A stretch of DNA of 36,126 bases, taken from assembly GCA_016744615.1 (NCBI GenBank), contig JADGEA010000016.1, positions 1 through 36,126 of the forward strand. The letters run 5' to 3'. Source of the DNA: Flavobacteriaceae bacterium (lineage in GTDB: Bacteria > Bacteroidota > Bacteroidia > Flavobacteriales > Flavobacteriaceae). The position numbers were made by a program, and so were the translations under genes. Positions 1-7,767 of this stretch are shown piece after piece. The notes under the pieces were generated by a model. That model was not told the origin of the DNA. It searched no databases and saw nothing but the letters and a program-made list of their open reading frames with translations. Every line of letters begins with the position of its first letter. The first letter of the stretch is position 1.

Positions 1-882
1 AAAAATATCACCCCAAAACTTTCTTCTCATTTCTGCCTCAGCAACACGTGATTTTTTTATACTGTAATAAGTTGGATGAAAGAAAACAAAAATATATCCG
101 GCATCTTTGTTTAAACTCAGCACATTCTCTAGCCATTTTTTCTGTTTTTCAAAATAATCTCTACTGATATTTTGCCAAAATTCATCTTCATTTTTATCTT
201 TAAGATAAGCAGGTCTGTTGATATCTTCTCCATCCATATCTAAAACAACAAATAAAGCATCACCAACAGTAAAGAAATAATAACTCTCATTTCCGGGTAA
301 TGAAAAGAAATTAAAATAATTATCTGAATTTTGTTCGTGATTTCCTAAAACCGTGTAATAAGGTGTATGTCTGATCAACCGATCATTGATATCAAAAAAA
401 TGTTCCCAGTCTGGCATACTATTTCCTCTTCCAACAAGATCTCCTGTATTCATAACAAATAATGGATATTCTTTTATAATTCTATTTACAATCTTCTGAT
501 GCACATCATGACGAGATCTTGTATCTCCTAAAGCTACAAAAGTAAAAGGTTCTGATTTTCTTGGAAAAGTAGTAAAACTACCTTTTCCGTTGTCTGTACC
601 ATCTTTAAAAACATCATAAGTATAGGTAGTATTTGGTTCCAATCCTGTAATTATAGATTGATGCTGTTGATATTGACTTACTTCTTTGATTACTTTATCA
701 GAGTTTTTAATCTCGGTAACTCCTTCATAGGTTGACCAGGAGATCGTAACTTCATCATGTGACATTTTTTGTAAATAAGGACCGATTATTTTTTGTTGGG
801 CAAGCAATTCATTACCTAAAAAAGTGCTAGAAAATATTAAAATTAACAAAAAAGTAATTTTAGAAAGATGTGAGGTTTTCAT
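1..882 (-). CDS. Secreted purple acid phosphatase-like metallophosphoesterase (C-terminus cut off)
   Basis: Read on the minus strand from the ATG at 882-880; the frame stays open for 294 codons to the window edge, so the C-terminus is missing. Residues 1-29 form a signal peptide ending in LLAQQ. Residues 30-108 resemble the fibronectin-like N-terminal domain of purple acid phosphatases. The metallophosphoesterase motifs follow in order: GDTRSRH (D120), NTGDLVGRG (D148), GNHE (N181-H182) and FFHP (H269). The first motif is D-T-R where many relatives have D-x-H. Such enzymes hydrolyse phosphomonoesters outside the cytoplasm using two metal ions; the substrate here is unknown. It is divergent from the operon starting at 1176, which encodes an organophosphate-type transporter and a HAD hydrolase, so liberated or phosphorylated products could feed that operon (inference). 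Confidence 0.85.
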   Translation of the reverse strand, partial: MKTSHLSKITFLLILIFSSTFLGNELLAQQKIIGPYLQKMSHDEVTISWSTYEGVTEIKNSDKVIKEVSQYQQHQSIITGLEPNTTYTYDVFKDGTDNGKGSFTTFPRKSEPFTFVALGDTRSRHDVHQKIVNRIIKEYPLFVMNTGDLVGRGNSMPDWEHFFDINDRLIRHTPYYTVLGNHEQNSDNYFNFFSLPGNESYYFFTVGDALFVVLDMDGEDINRPAYLKDKNEDEFWQNISRDYFEKQKKWLENVLSLNKDAGYIFVFFHPTYYSIKKSRVAEAEMRRKFWGDIF

Positions 883-919
883 AAAAAATATAGATTAAAT
901 TAAACATAAAAGTTTGTAG

Positions 920-927
920 CAAATTTA
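920..927 (-). promoter_or_regulatory. Possible -7 box for the leftward phosphatase gene
   Basis: Read on the minus strand this is TAAATTTG, an exact fit to the Bacteroidota -7 consensus TAnnTTTG, 38 bases upstream of the ATG at 882. No good TTTG -33 element lies 19-21 bases further upstream, so this is only a weak candidate in an AT-rich spacer. Confidence 0.25.
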
Positions 928-1045
928 TAATTATTACACAATTCATTTACATCAATATTTACCTATGTCACATCAAATATTATCTTTCTAGATCAAATAC
1001 AACAATTATTAGCTAATCTAAAAGCAATCAAATTGATTTATTATA

Positions 1046-1139
1046 AAGGTTAATATTTAGTGTGTATAAAATAAGATATCTGAAATATCCGACTTAATTA
1101 AGATATATCTTTGTCACTAATATATTAAATATTAACCTT
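1046..1139. repeat. 14-bp perfect inverted repeat bracketing the promoter of the dehydrogenase operon
   Basis: AAGGTTAATATTTA at 1046-1059 is matched by its exact reverse complement TAAATATTAACCTT at 1126-1139. The arms are 66 bases apart and straddle the TATCTTTG box at 1106-1113. The left arm lies upstream of any transcript starting about 7 bases after the box, so it cannot form an RNA hairpin with the right arm. A pair of oppositely oriented binding sites for a regulator, possibly with DNA looping, is the simplest reading. No regulator gene is visible in the window. Confidence 0.55.
1106..1113 (+). promoter_or_regulatory. Candidate -7 promoter element for the dehydrogenase/transporter operon
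   Basis: TATCTTTG fits the Bacteroidota -7 consensus TAnnTTTG exactly and lies 62 bases before the ATG at 1176. The -33 element is poor: TCTG at 1079-1082 has a 23-base spacer instead of the usual 19-21. The poor -33 would suit a promoter that needs an activator, and the flanking inverted repeat supports regulation here. Confidence 0.4.
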
Positions 1140-1175
1140 ACCGAGCAAAATAATTAATTATAAAATTCTAAATAA

Positions 1176-2564
1176 ATGAGTAAATTACAATTGATATCGC
1201 CTATTGATGGTAGTATTTATATCGAACGTGATCTTCATACACAAACGGATATTAATAAGACCTTAACAGCTGCTGTAAGTGCCCAAAAAGAGTGGAAAAA
1301 CTTTACTATTAAAGAACGTAAGCCTTATATTGAAAAGTTTATAACTGCACTAGAAAGTTTAAAAGATCAAATAAGTACAGAATTGACCTGGCAAATGGGT
1401 AGACCCATTAGTCACACTCCGTTTGAAGTTAATGGAGCTATTGAGAGATCTAAGGGAATGTTAAATCTTGCCGAAAAATCCTTATCGGATGTAAGGGTTG
1501 ATAAAATATCTGGATTCGATCGTTTTATTAAAAAAGAACCGGTTGGAGTTGTTTTTGTTATTCCTGCATGGAACTATCCTTTCCTTATCGCTGTAAATAC
1601 AATTATTCCTGCTTTACTTGCCGGAAATGCCGTAATATTAAAGCACTCAGCACAAACTCTTCTTGTTGCAGAACGTTTTGCTGAAGCTTTTAAAACTGCC
1701 GGATTGCCTGAAGGTCTTTTTCAATATTTACATTTAACTCATAGCGATACAGCAAATGTAATAAGAGACTCTCGTGTTAATTTTGTTTCGTTTACAGGTT
1801 CTGTTGGTGGCGGACATCAAATTCAAAAAGTAGCAGCTGAGAGTTTTGTTGGTGTTGGACTCGAACTTGGTGGAAAAGATCCAGCATATGTATGTGATGA
1901 TGCTAATTTAGATTTTTATATTGAAAATCTAGTTGATGGAGCGTTTTTTAATTCCGGACAATCATGCTGTGGTATTGAACGTATTTATGTTATTGATAGT
2001 CTTTATGACCGATTTGTAGAAGGATTTGTTGAACTAACCAAAAAATACAAATTAGGAAATCCATTAGATAAAAACACCAATCTTGGACCAGTTGCAAAAA
2101 GAAGCGGTGCTCAAGACGTCCTTGATCAAATTGCAGCAGCAGTAAAAGCAGGTGGAAAAACGCTGATAGATCCCAAATTATTTCCACAAACTGAGCTTGG
2201 CTTTAATTATTTAATGCCTCAGGTTATGGTTGATGTTGATCACACTATGGATATCATGACAGAAGAAAGTTTTGGTCCTGTTGTGGGAATCATGAAAGTG
2301 AAAAATGATGCAGAAGCATTGGCTCTTATGAATGATAGTCAGTATGGCTTAACAGCTTCCATCTGGACAGAAGATAAGGATAAAGCACTTTCTATTGGAA
2401 ATAAAGTGGAAACAGGTACATGGTTTATGAACAGATGTGATTATTTAGATCCATATCTTTCATGGACAGGTGTTAAGAATACAGGTCGTGGTTGTACCCT
2501 TTCAGCAATTGGATATGACCAACTTACCAGACCAAAATCATATCATCTTCGAACAAAAATCTAA
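1176..2564 (+). CDS. NAD(P)-dependent aldehyde dehydrogenase
   Basis: A full-length (462 residue) member of the aldehyde dehydrogenase superfamily, which oxidises aldehydes to carboxylates in the cytoplasm. Visible hallmarks are PAWNYPF in the coenzyme domain, FTGS at 206-209, the general base E230 in LELGGKDP, and the nucleophile C264 in GQSCC; E-E-S-F-G-P-V near residue 365 is also typical. The overall look is closest to the succinate-semialdehyde/generic aldehyde group, and the substrate cannot be read from sequence. It is the first gene of an operon and is followed after 23 bases by an iron alcohol dehydrogenase. The pair could oxidise and reduce the same small aldehyde, for example lactaldehyde from rhamnose, but this is inference. 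The start is the first ATG, 36 bases beyond the right arm of the inverted repeat. Confidence 0.92.
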   Translation: MSKLQLISPIDGSIYIERDLHTQTDINKTLTAAVSAQKEWKNFTIKERKPYIEKFITALESLKDQISTELTWQMGRPISHTPFEVNGAIERSKGMLNLAEKSLSDVRVDKISGFDRFIKKEPVGVVFVIPAWNYPFLIAVNTIIPALLAGNAVILKHSAQTLLVAERFAEAFKTAGLPEGLFQYLHLTHSDTANVIRDSRVNFVSFTGSVGGGHQIQKVAAESFVGVGLELGGKDPAYVCDDANLDFYIENLVDGAFFNSGQSCCGIERIYVIDSLYDRFVEGFVELTKKYKLGNPLDKNTNLGPVAKRSGAQDVLDQIAAAVKAGGKTLIDPKLFPQTELGFNYLMPQVMVDVDHTMDIMTEESFGPVVGIMKVKNDAEALALMNDSQYGLTASIWTEDKDKALSIGNKVETGTWFMNRCDYLDPYLSWTGVKNTGRGCTLSAIGYDQLTRPKSYHLRTKI

Positions 2565-2587
2565 TAAAAAAATAAATAAAATATAAA

Positions 2588-3733
2588 ATGGCAAATAAAA
2601 GACATTCCTATTCATTTCCTACAAGAATTGAATACGGACCAGGAGCAATGAAAGATTTTACAGCTATTGTAAAAGGTGCTGGAGGTCAAAAAGGATTGAT
2701 TGTTACCGATAAGGGAATCGAAAAAGTAGGAACTGCAAAACAACTGCAAGACTATTTTACCGAAGTTGGTATTGAAACCGTAATCTTTAGTGATGTAAAA
2801 TCAAACCCTACTGAAGAAAACGTATTGAAAGGAACTAATGTATATAAAAATTCTAATTGTGATTTTATAGTAGCTCTTGGAGGAGGATCTCCAATTGATA
2901 CGGGTAAAACCATTAAAGTAATGGCTACACATGATGGCCCTTTAGAAAAGTATGATGATACAAAAGGTGGAGATAAGTATATTAAAAACAATATGCCGCC
3001 TTTTTATGCAATTCCAACTACTGCCGGAACAGGAAGTGAAGTAGGTAGAAGTAGTGTAATTACCGTAAACAATGTAAAGACTATTATTTTTTCACCTTAT
3101 ATGATGCCGGATATTGCTGTACTTGACCCATTGATCACAGTTTCTCTACCAGCTACATTAACTGCAGCTACAGGTGTAGATGCATTTGTGCATAATTTAG
3201 AAGCCTATATAATGGAAACCTTTCACCCAATGGCTGACGGACTTGCAAAAGAAGCTATGGAAATGTGTGTAAGATATTTACCAACTGCCGTAAATAACGG
3301 ATCAAACATTGAAGCTAGAGGCAATATGCTGATGGCATCTACAATGGGGGCAATCGCTTTCCAAAAAGGTTTGGGAATCAATCATTCTATCGCACATGCT
3401 TTAGGCGTTTTTTATGATATGCACCATGGTTTGGCAAATGCTGTTATTTTACCAGAGGTAATGAAATACAATTTATCAAGAGATCAGATTCGTGAAAAGT
3501 ATGCTTCTCTTGGAACTATTTTTGGTGTTGAAAATGATGCCGAAACTGTTATTGTTGCAGTAGAAGAATGGTTGAAATCTATGAATCTGTTAAAAAACTT
3601 ATCAGAACTTGGTGTTAAGTCAGATAAACTAAAAGATTTGGAAGCTTATGCTTTGAAAGATCCTTGTTGTCCGTTAAACCCTAAAAAAGTGGAAAAAGGA
3701 GATGTTGTGGCAATTTTGAAAAATTTAATATAA
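2588..3733 (+). CDS. Iron-containing alcohol dehydrogenase
   Basis: A group III (iron-activated) alcohol dehydrogenase of normal length (381 residues), interconverting an alcohol and an aldehyde or ketone with NAD(P)H. The nucleotide-binding GGGSP is at 98-102, and PTTAGTGSEV at 143-152 is the family signature. The four metal ligands are in place: D198, H202, H266 and H280, with spacing nearly identical to that of lactaldehyde reductase FucO (4, 63-64 and 14 residues). No signal peptide, so cytoplasmic. It lies 23 bases after the aldehyde dehydrogenase and 14 bases before the HAD gene, so the three are probably co-transcribed. Lactaldehyde reductase, 1,3-propanediol dehydrogenase and phosphonate-pathway dehydrogenases all belong to this family, so the exact substrate is open. 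Confidence 0.93.
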   Translation: MANKRHSYSFPTRIEYGPGAMKDFTAIVKGAGGQKGLIVTDKGIEKVGTAKQLQDYFTEVGIETVIFSDVKSNPTEENVLKGTNVYKNSNCDFIVALGGGSPIDTGKTIKVMATHDGPLEKYDDTKGGDKYIKNNMPPFYAIPTTAGTGSEVGRSSVITVNNVKTIIFSPYMMPDIAVLDPLITVSLPATLTAATGVDAFVHNLEAYIMETFHPMADGLAKEAMEMCVRYLPTAVNNGSNIEARGNMLMASTMGAIAFQKGLGINHSIAHALGVFYDMHHGLANAVILPEVMKYNLSRDQIREKYASLGTIFGVENDAETVIVAVEEWLKSMNLLKNLSELGVKSDKLKDLEAYALKDPCCPLNPKKVEKGDVVAILKNLI

Positions 3734-3747
3734 ACAAGGAATAAAAC

Positions 3748-4494
3748 ATGATTAAAGCAATCACTTTTGATTTGTGGGATACTATTTTTATAGATGATTC
3801 TGATGAGTCAAAAAGAAAAGCTGCCGGACGATTATCAAAAAAAGAAGAACGCCGGCAGCTTGTATTTGAATATGCAAATAAACATAAAATTGTGACCAAA
3901 GAATTGGTTGACATCATATATAAAACAGTCGATACTTCTTTTAATAAGGTTTGGCATGAACAATTTGTAACCTGGGAAATAGGAGAGCGATTAGAAATCA
4001 TTTTTAAAGGATTAAACGTTGAACTATCTTTAGATGAAATGGCTGAGATTACTAAACTTCATGAAGAAATGGAACTGGAATTTCGTCCTGACTTTATTTA
4101 CGGAATTGGTGATGTACTAAAAGAATTAAGCAAAAATTATAAAATTGGTGTTATCTCAGACGCAATTGTTAGTCCGGGAAGCGTACTAAGAGAACTTTTA
4201 AAAGGAGAAGATTTATTACAATACTTTGAATATTTTGTGTTTTCAGATGAAATAGGAAATTCAAAACCAATGCCCATTGTATTTGAATCAGTCTTTAAAA
4301 AGTTTAACCTAGAACCTCATGAGCTGGTGCATATTGGAGATAGAGAACACAATGATATTCTTGGTCCGATAGCAGTAGGAGCACATGCTTTACTCTGTAC
4401 AGCAGCAATTGACAGGGATAGTAAAAACACCAAAGCAGATGGCGTTTTTAGTGATTATAAAAATTTACCACAGCTGATAAAATCAATTAAATAA
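3748..4494 (+). CDS. HAD-superfamily hydrolase
   Basis: A 248-residue cytoplasmic haloacid-dehalogenase-superfamily protein, probably a small-molecule phosphatase. Motif I is FDLWDT (nucleophile D8), motif II is VISDA (serine near 136), motif III is K173 in NSKP, and motif IV is GDREHND (D198, D203). A helical cap region lies between motifs I and II. In classical HAD phosphatases the residue two after the nucleophile is Asp and acts as acid/base; here it is W10, with the second Asp at position 11. This DLWDT variant is seen in the superfamily but makes the phosphatase label less certain. It is followed by the amidotransferase gene after only 3 bases, suggesting translational coupling. Confidence 0.82.
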   Translation: MIKAITFDLWDTIFIDDSDESKRKAAGRLSKKEERRQLVFEYANKHKIVTKELVDIIYKTVDTSFNKVWHEQFVTWEIGERLEIIFKGLNVELSLDEMAEITKLHEEMELEFRPDFIYGIGDVLKELSKNYKIGVISDAIVSPGSVLRELLKGEDLLQYFEYFVFSDEIGNSKPMPIVFESVFKKFNLEPHELVHIGDREHNDILGPIAVGAHALLCTAAIDRDSKNTKADGVFSDYKNLPQLIKSIK

Positions 4495-4497
4495 AAA

Positions 4498-5349
4498 ATG
4501 AGTGAAAAATTGAATTTTCTAATTATAGATGGTTATCCAAAATCAAGCAGAGAACAGTTTGATGAGTTTGGAGTAAAACTGGCAGGAGTGTTATATGCTG
4601 AATTATTGCAAAGACATTTACCTGATGCCGAATATAAAATCCTTTATACAAGTGATACTGAAACAGAGATTCCTGATCAGGAAGGATTAAAAGACTACGA
4701 TGCCATTTTATGGCCCGGATGTAATCTAACAGTTTATCATGATCAGGATGAAAGGGTTACTAATATGACGAAAATATGCGATAATGGATTTGAATTGGGC
4801 TTACCTCAGTTTGGAAGTTGTTGGGCAGCACAACTGGCTGTTTATGTTGCCGGAGGTGAAGTAGCTCCAAATGTAAAAGGCCGCGAAATGGGACTTGCCA
4901 GAAAGATCTTTTTAACCGAAGAAGGTAAAAATCACCCAATGTATGAGGGGAAAACCCAGGTATTTGATGGTTTCATCAGTCATGATGATATCATTACAAA
5001 AATGCCAGAAGGTGCCGTTAGTTTAGCTTCCAATGATTTTACACCTATACAGGCCGTTGATGTCAGTTTTAAAAATGGTACATTTTGGTCTCCCCAATAC
5101 CATCCAGAATATGATTTATATCTGGTGGCTGGTTTGATCGCTGCCAGAGAAGAAAAACTATCTGGCGAAGGCTATTTCAGAAGTCATGAAGATCTGATGA
5201 ATTTTGTAGCAGATCTGAAAACAATATACAAAGATCCATCTCGAAAAGATCTTCGTTGGAAATATGGAATCGATGATGATGTTTTGTCAGATGATATCCG
5301 TGAACTTGAATTTGCAAACTGGATTAAATACCAAATATTACAAAAGTAG
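4498..5349 (+). CDS. Class-I glutamine amidotransferase-like hydrolase
   Basis: A 283-residue stand-alone class-I glutamine amidotransferase domain. The catalytic triad is visible: C108 in FGSCWAAQ, and H202 and E204 in YHPEYD. These enzymes cleave the amide of glutamine or of gamma-glutamyl compounds; partner-free members include GMP-synthase-like amidotransferases and gamma-glutamyl hydrolases such as PuuD. No synthetase domain follows: residues after about 215 are a short charged helical tail, and no ATP-grasp or ligase gene is adjacent. Its position between a HAD hydrolase and a transporter suggests either gamma-glutamyl-amide hydrolysis or amidation of a sugar-derived acid (both inference). 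It starts 3 bases after the HAD stop codon. Confidence 0.85.
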   Translation: MSEKLNFLIIDGYPKSSREQFDEFGVKLAGVLYAELLQRHLPDAEYKILYTSDTETEIPDQEGLKDYDAILWPGCNLTVYHDQDERVTNMTKICDNGFELGLPQFGSCWAAQLAVYVAGGEVAPNVKGREMGLARKIFLTEEGKNHPMYEGKTQVFDGFISHDDIITKMPEGAVSLASNDFTPIQAVDVSFKNGTFWSPQYHPEYDLYLVAGLIAAREEKLSGEGYFRSHEDLMNFVADLKTIYKDPSRKDLRWKYGIDDDVLSDDIRELEFANWIKYQILQK

Positions 5350-5397
5350 AAGTTGATCTTAATTGTAAAACTCAAAATTAATCTTAATCATTAAAAT

Positions 5398-6675
5398 ATG
5401 GCACTGATAGAGGAAGGTCCTTATCGCAAATGGCAATATAAAATCTTTTCGGCAACCTGGATTGCTTATGTAGGCTACTATTTTGGTCGAAAAGCATTTT
5501 TTGTTGTAAAAAGTGCTATGGGAGAAACATTGGGTATCAATACTATACAATTAGCACATCTTGGAACAGCATATCTTGTTTCTTATATGATAGGTCAATA
5601 TTCAAGTGCCTACTTTGGCCGAAAACTTGGCCCAAAATACCTGTTGATACTTGGTCTGGCTATAACTTTTATATGCAATCTTGCTTTTGGCTTTTCAAAT
5701 AGTTACTGGACCATCATGTTATTTTTAATTATAAATGGATTAGCACAAGGAACTGGGTGGCCTGGAAGTATTGGAAGTCTGGCCTATTGGTTCAAACGAA
5801 AACAACGAGGGAGTATCCTTGGAATTTGGTCTACTTGCTATCAAGTAGGATCTATATTAGCAACATCTTATGCAGCCTATATGTTAGGTCAATATGGTTG
5901 GAGATGGTCTTTTTTTGGAGGTTCAGCCATTGTACTTATCATTTGGACGGCTGTTCTTTACCTTCATCCAAATCGACCGCAAGATGTTGGACTTAAACCT
6001 ATTGCAGATGAAGATGAACCTGAAGAAGAAAATGAACTGGTAGAAGGTGATGATAAAAAAGGATTAGGATGGAATAAGGAAGTTATTTTTACCATTGTCA
6101 CCATGGGCTTGATCTATTTTGGTATTAAATTTTTAAGATATGCTCTATGGAGTTGGGTTCCATTTTTACTCAATAATAATTTTGGTTTGGCAGGTGACGA
6201 TGCAGGATACATTTCTACTGTATTTGATATTTTCGGATTTGCAGGAGTAATATTTGCAGGCTTTGTATCTGATAAATTTTTTAAAGGTAGAAGATCTTTT
6301 CTTTCCTTTTTAATGTTGTTTTTTATGGCATTATCCTTTGTTTTGATGTATACCATGGGATCAACAAGTTTAATGTATTTCACCATTTCCATGGGAATGG
6401 CCGGCTTTATGCTTTACGGGCCAGATTCATTAATTTCTGGAGTTGGAGCAATTGACATTGGTTCAAAACGTGGAGCTGTTGTTGCCGCCGGAATTATCAA
6501 TGGAACCGGTTCTATTGGACCTATATTTCAAGAAGAAATTATTGGATGGATGTACGAAAAATATGATCACGCATTAACACCTATATTTCTATTGCTGCTT
6601 ATTGTAGCATCTGTAACCGCATTTATCACCTTTATTTTATGGTTTAGATCAAGAAAAAGTACTGTAAAACTATAA
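5398..6675 (+). CDS. MFS transporter of the organophosphate:phosphate antiporter type (GlpT/UhpT-like)
   Basis: A 425-residue inner-membrane protein with about 12 hydrophobic segments split into two halves by an acidic loop near residues 203-220. The first segment reads YYFGRKAFF with R31, matching the phosphate-binding arginine region of GlpT. The second half has KFLRYALWSW with R247, matching the partner arginine. These are the two residues that grip the phosphate group in organophosphate:phosphate antiporters, so a phosphorylated sugar, glycerol phosphate or a phosphonate is the likely cargo. The context fits, with a HAD hydrolase upstream and a secreted phosphatase gene divergent from the operon. 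It is separated from the amidotransferase by 48 bases. Confidence 0.85.
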   Translation: MALIEEGPYRKWQYKIFSATWIAYVGYYFGRKAFFVVKSAMGETLGINTIQLAHLGTAYLVSYMIGQYSSAYFGRKLGPKYLLILGLAITFICNLAFGFSNSYWTIMLFLIINGLAQGTGWPGSIGSLAYWFKRKQRGSILGIWSTCYQVGSILATSYAAYMLGQYGWRWSFFGGSAIVLIIWTAVLYLHPNRPQDVGLKPIADEDEPEEENELVEGDDKKGLGWNKEVIFTIVTMGLIYFGIKFLRYALWSWVPFLLNNNFGLAGDDAGYISTVFDIFGFAGVIFAGFVSDKFFKGRRSFLSFLMLFFMALSFVLMYTMGSTSLMYFTISMGMAGFMLYGPDSLISGVGAIDIGSKRGAVVAAGIINGTGSIGPIFQEEIIGWMYEKYDHALTPIFLLLLIVASVTAFITFILWFRSRKSTVKL

Positions 6676-6758
6676 AGGCGGCATATGCTTTGTGTTTTAT
6701 CATAATATGCTGAAAAATGAAGTAAATATATTCATATCAATACTAAATTAAAATCATC

Positions 6759-7739
6759 ATGAAACCTAAATTTGTTACTCTATGGATTATTTGGGCCTTT
6801 TTGGGAGCATTGCTAGTTTATCTAGCAACAGATTCCGATTCAAAAAATAATATTTTCACAATAGCAGCGGTAATATTGAGTCTTGCTCCTTTAATAGGTA
6901 TTATGCTCTCTATGGGATCTGTAAAAGCTTTTAATCAATTTAAAAACTGGTTATCCTATAATAAAAACTCGCATTATTATATTGCTGGTGGATTATCTAT
7001 TCTTTTTTCTATTCCAGGATTAATGACAGGTAATTTTGATCCCTATCAAACAATTATCTTTGGTTTTATCACTTTAGCAGTCTTTGGAGTTATGAAGCAA
7101 AATCATGCTGAAGAATTTAAATTCAACTGGAGCGATCTGGCAATTTGGCTCCTTCTATGGATTCCTTTTGATCTTCGTTGGTACGATAGCATGCAAACTA
7201 ATCTTGATTATACTTGGTGGTCCGTTGCGATATCTGTTGTTGCTATTATTGGCTGGTATGGTTACCGTAATGCAAATATTGGCTATAATCTGACTCCCAG
7301 ATTTAAAGATCTTATCATTGCCGTATCGGCACTTTTTCTTATTCTGGCTGCAGTAATTGTTCCAGGAATAGCTACAGATTTTTTATCTTTTTCTATTCCA
7401 GAATCTTATAATATTCCAAAATTAGCAGCTCATTTTACTGGTCTATTTTTAACGGTTGCCTTACCGGAGGAATTATTTTTTAGAGGTATTTTACTCAAGG
7501 GTCTGGACAAAGTCTTTTCAAAAAAATGGATTCCAATGGCAATATCTTCTGTAGCTTTTGGATTGATGCACTGGAATAACGTAAATGATTTATCTATGCA
7601 AATTACCTATATTTCATTGGCAACCATAGCAGGTCTGGGATATGGATGGGCATATAGAAAAAGTGGAAATAATTTGTTCGCAGCAATTTTAGCACATACT
7701 CTGGTTGATTGGGTTTGGAAATTATTTTTAGCTAGTTAA
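6759..7739 (+). CDS. CPBP-family intramembrane metalloprotease
   Basis: A 326-residue multi-pass membrane protein with a CPBP (Abi/Rce1-like) domain in its C-terminal part. The family motifs are visible: EELFFR (E237, E238, R242), FGLMHWNN (H271) and AHTLVDW (H313), which together form the metal-dependent active site in the membrane. Residues 1-180 hold about six hydrophobic segments. CPBP proteases process prenylated or peptide substrates, or act in bacteriocin immunity; no target is obvious here. It lies 83 bases after the transporter gene and 28 before the GH16 gene, so it may simply share the operon. A role in the glycan pathway is not supported by the sequence. Confidence 0.82.
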   Translation: MKPKFVTLWIIWAFLGALLVYLATDSDSKNNIFTIAAVILSLAPLIGIMLSMGSVKAFNQFKNWLSYNKNSHYYIAGGLSILFSIPGLMTGNFDPYQTIIFGFITLAVFGVMKQNHAEEFKFNWSDLAIWLLLWIPFDLRWYDSMQTNLDYTWWSVAISVVAIIGWYGYRNANIGYNLTPRFKDLIIAVSALFLILAAVIVPGIATDFLSFSIPESYNIPKLAAHFTGLFLTVALPEELFFRGILLKGLDKVFSKKWIPMAISSVAFGLMHWNNVNDLSMQITYISLATIAGLGYGWAYRKSGNNLFAAILAHTLVDWVWKLFLAS

Positions 7740-7767
7740 GAAACATGATATCTAAATAAAAGAAAAA

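Noticed and set aside
1046..1139. The 14-bp inverted repeat as termini of a miniature transposable element
   Set aside because: No target-site duplication flanks the arms, and a promoter-like box sits between them in a position that suits regulation.
6681..6710. GCATAT...ATATGC as an intrinsic terminator after the transporter gene
   Set aside because: Only 6 AT-rich pairs with an 18-base loop and no T-run; not above background.
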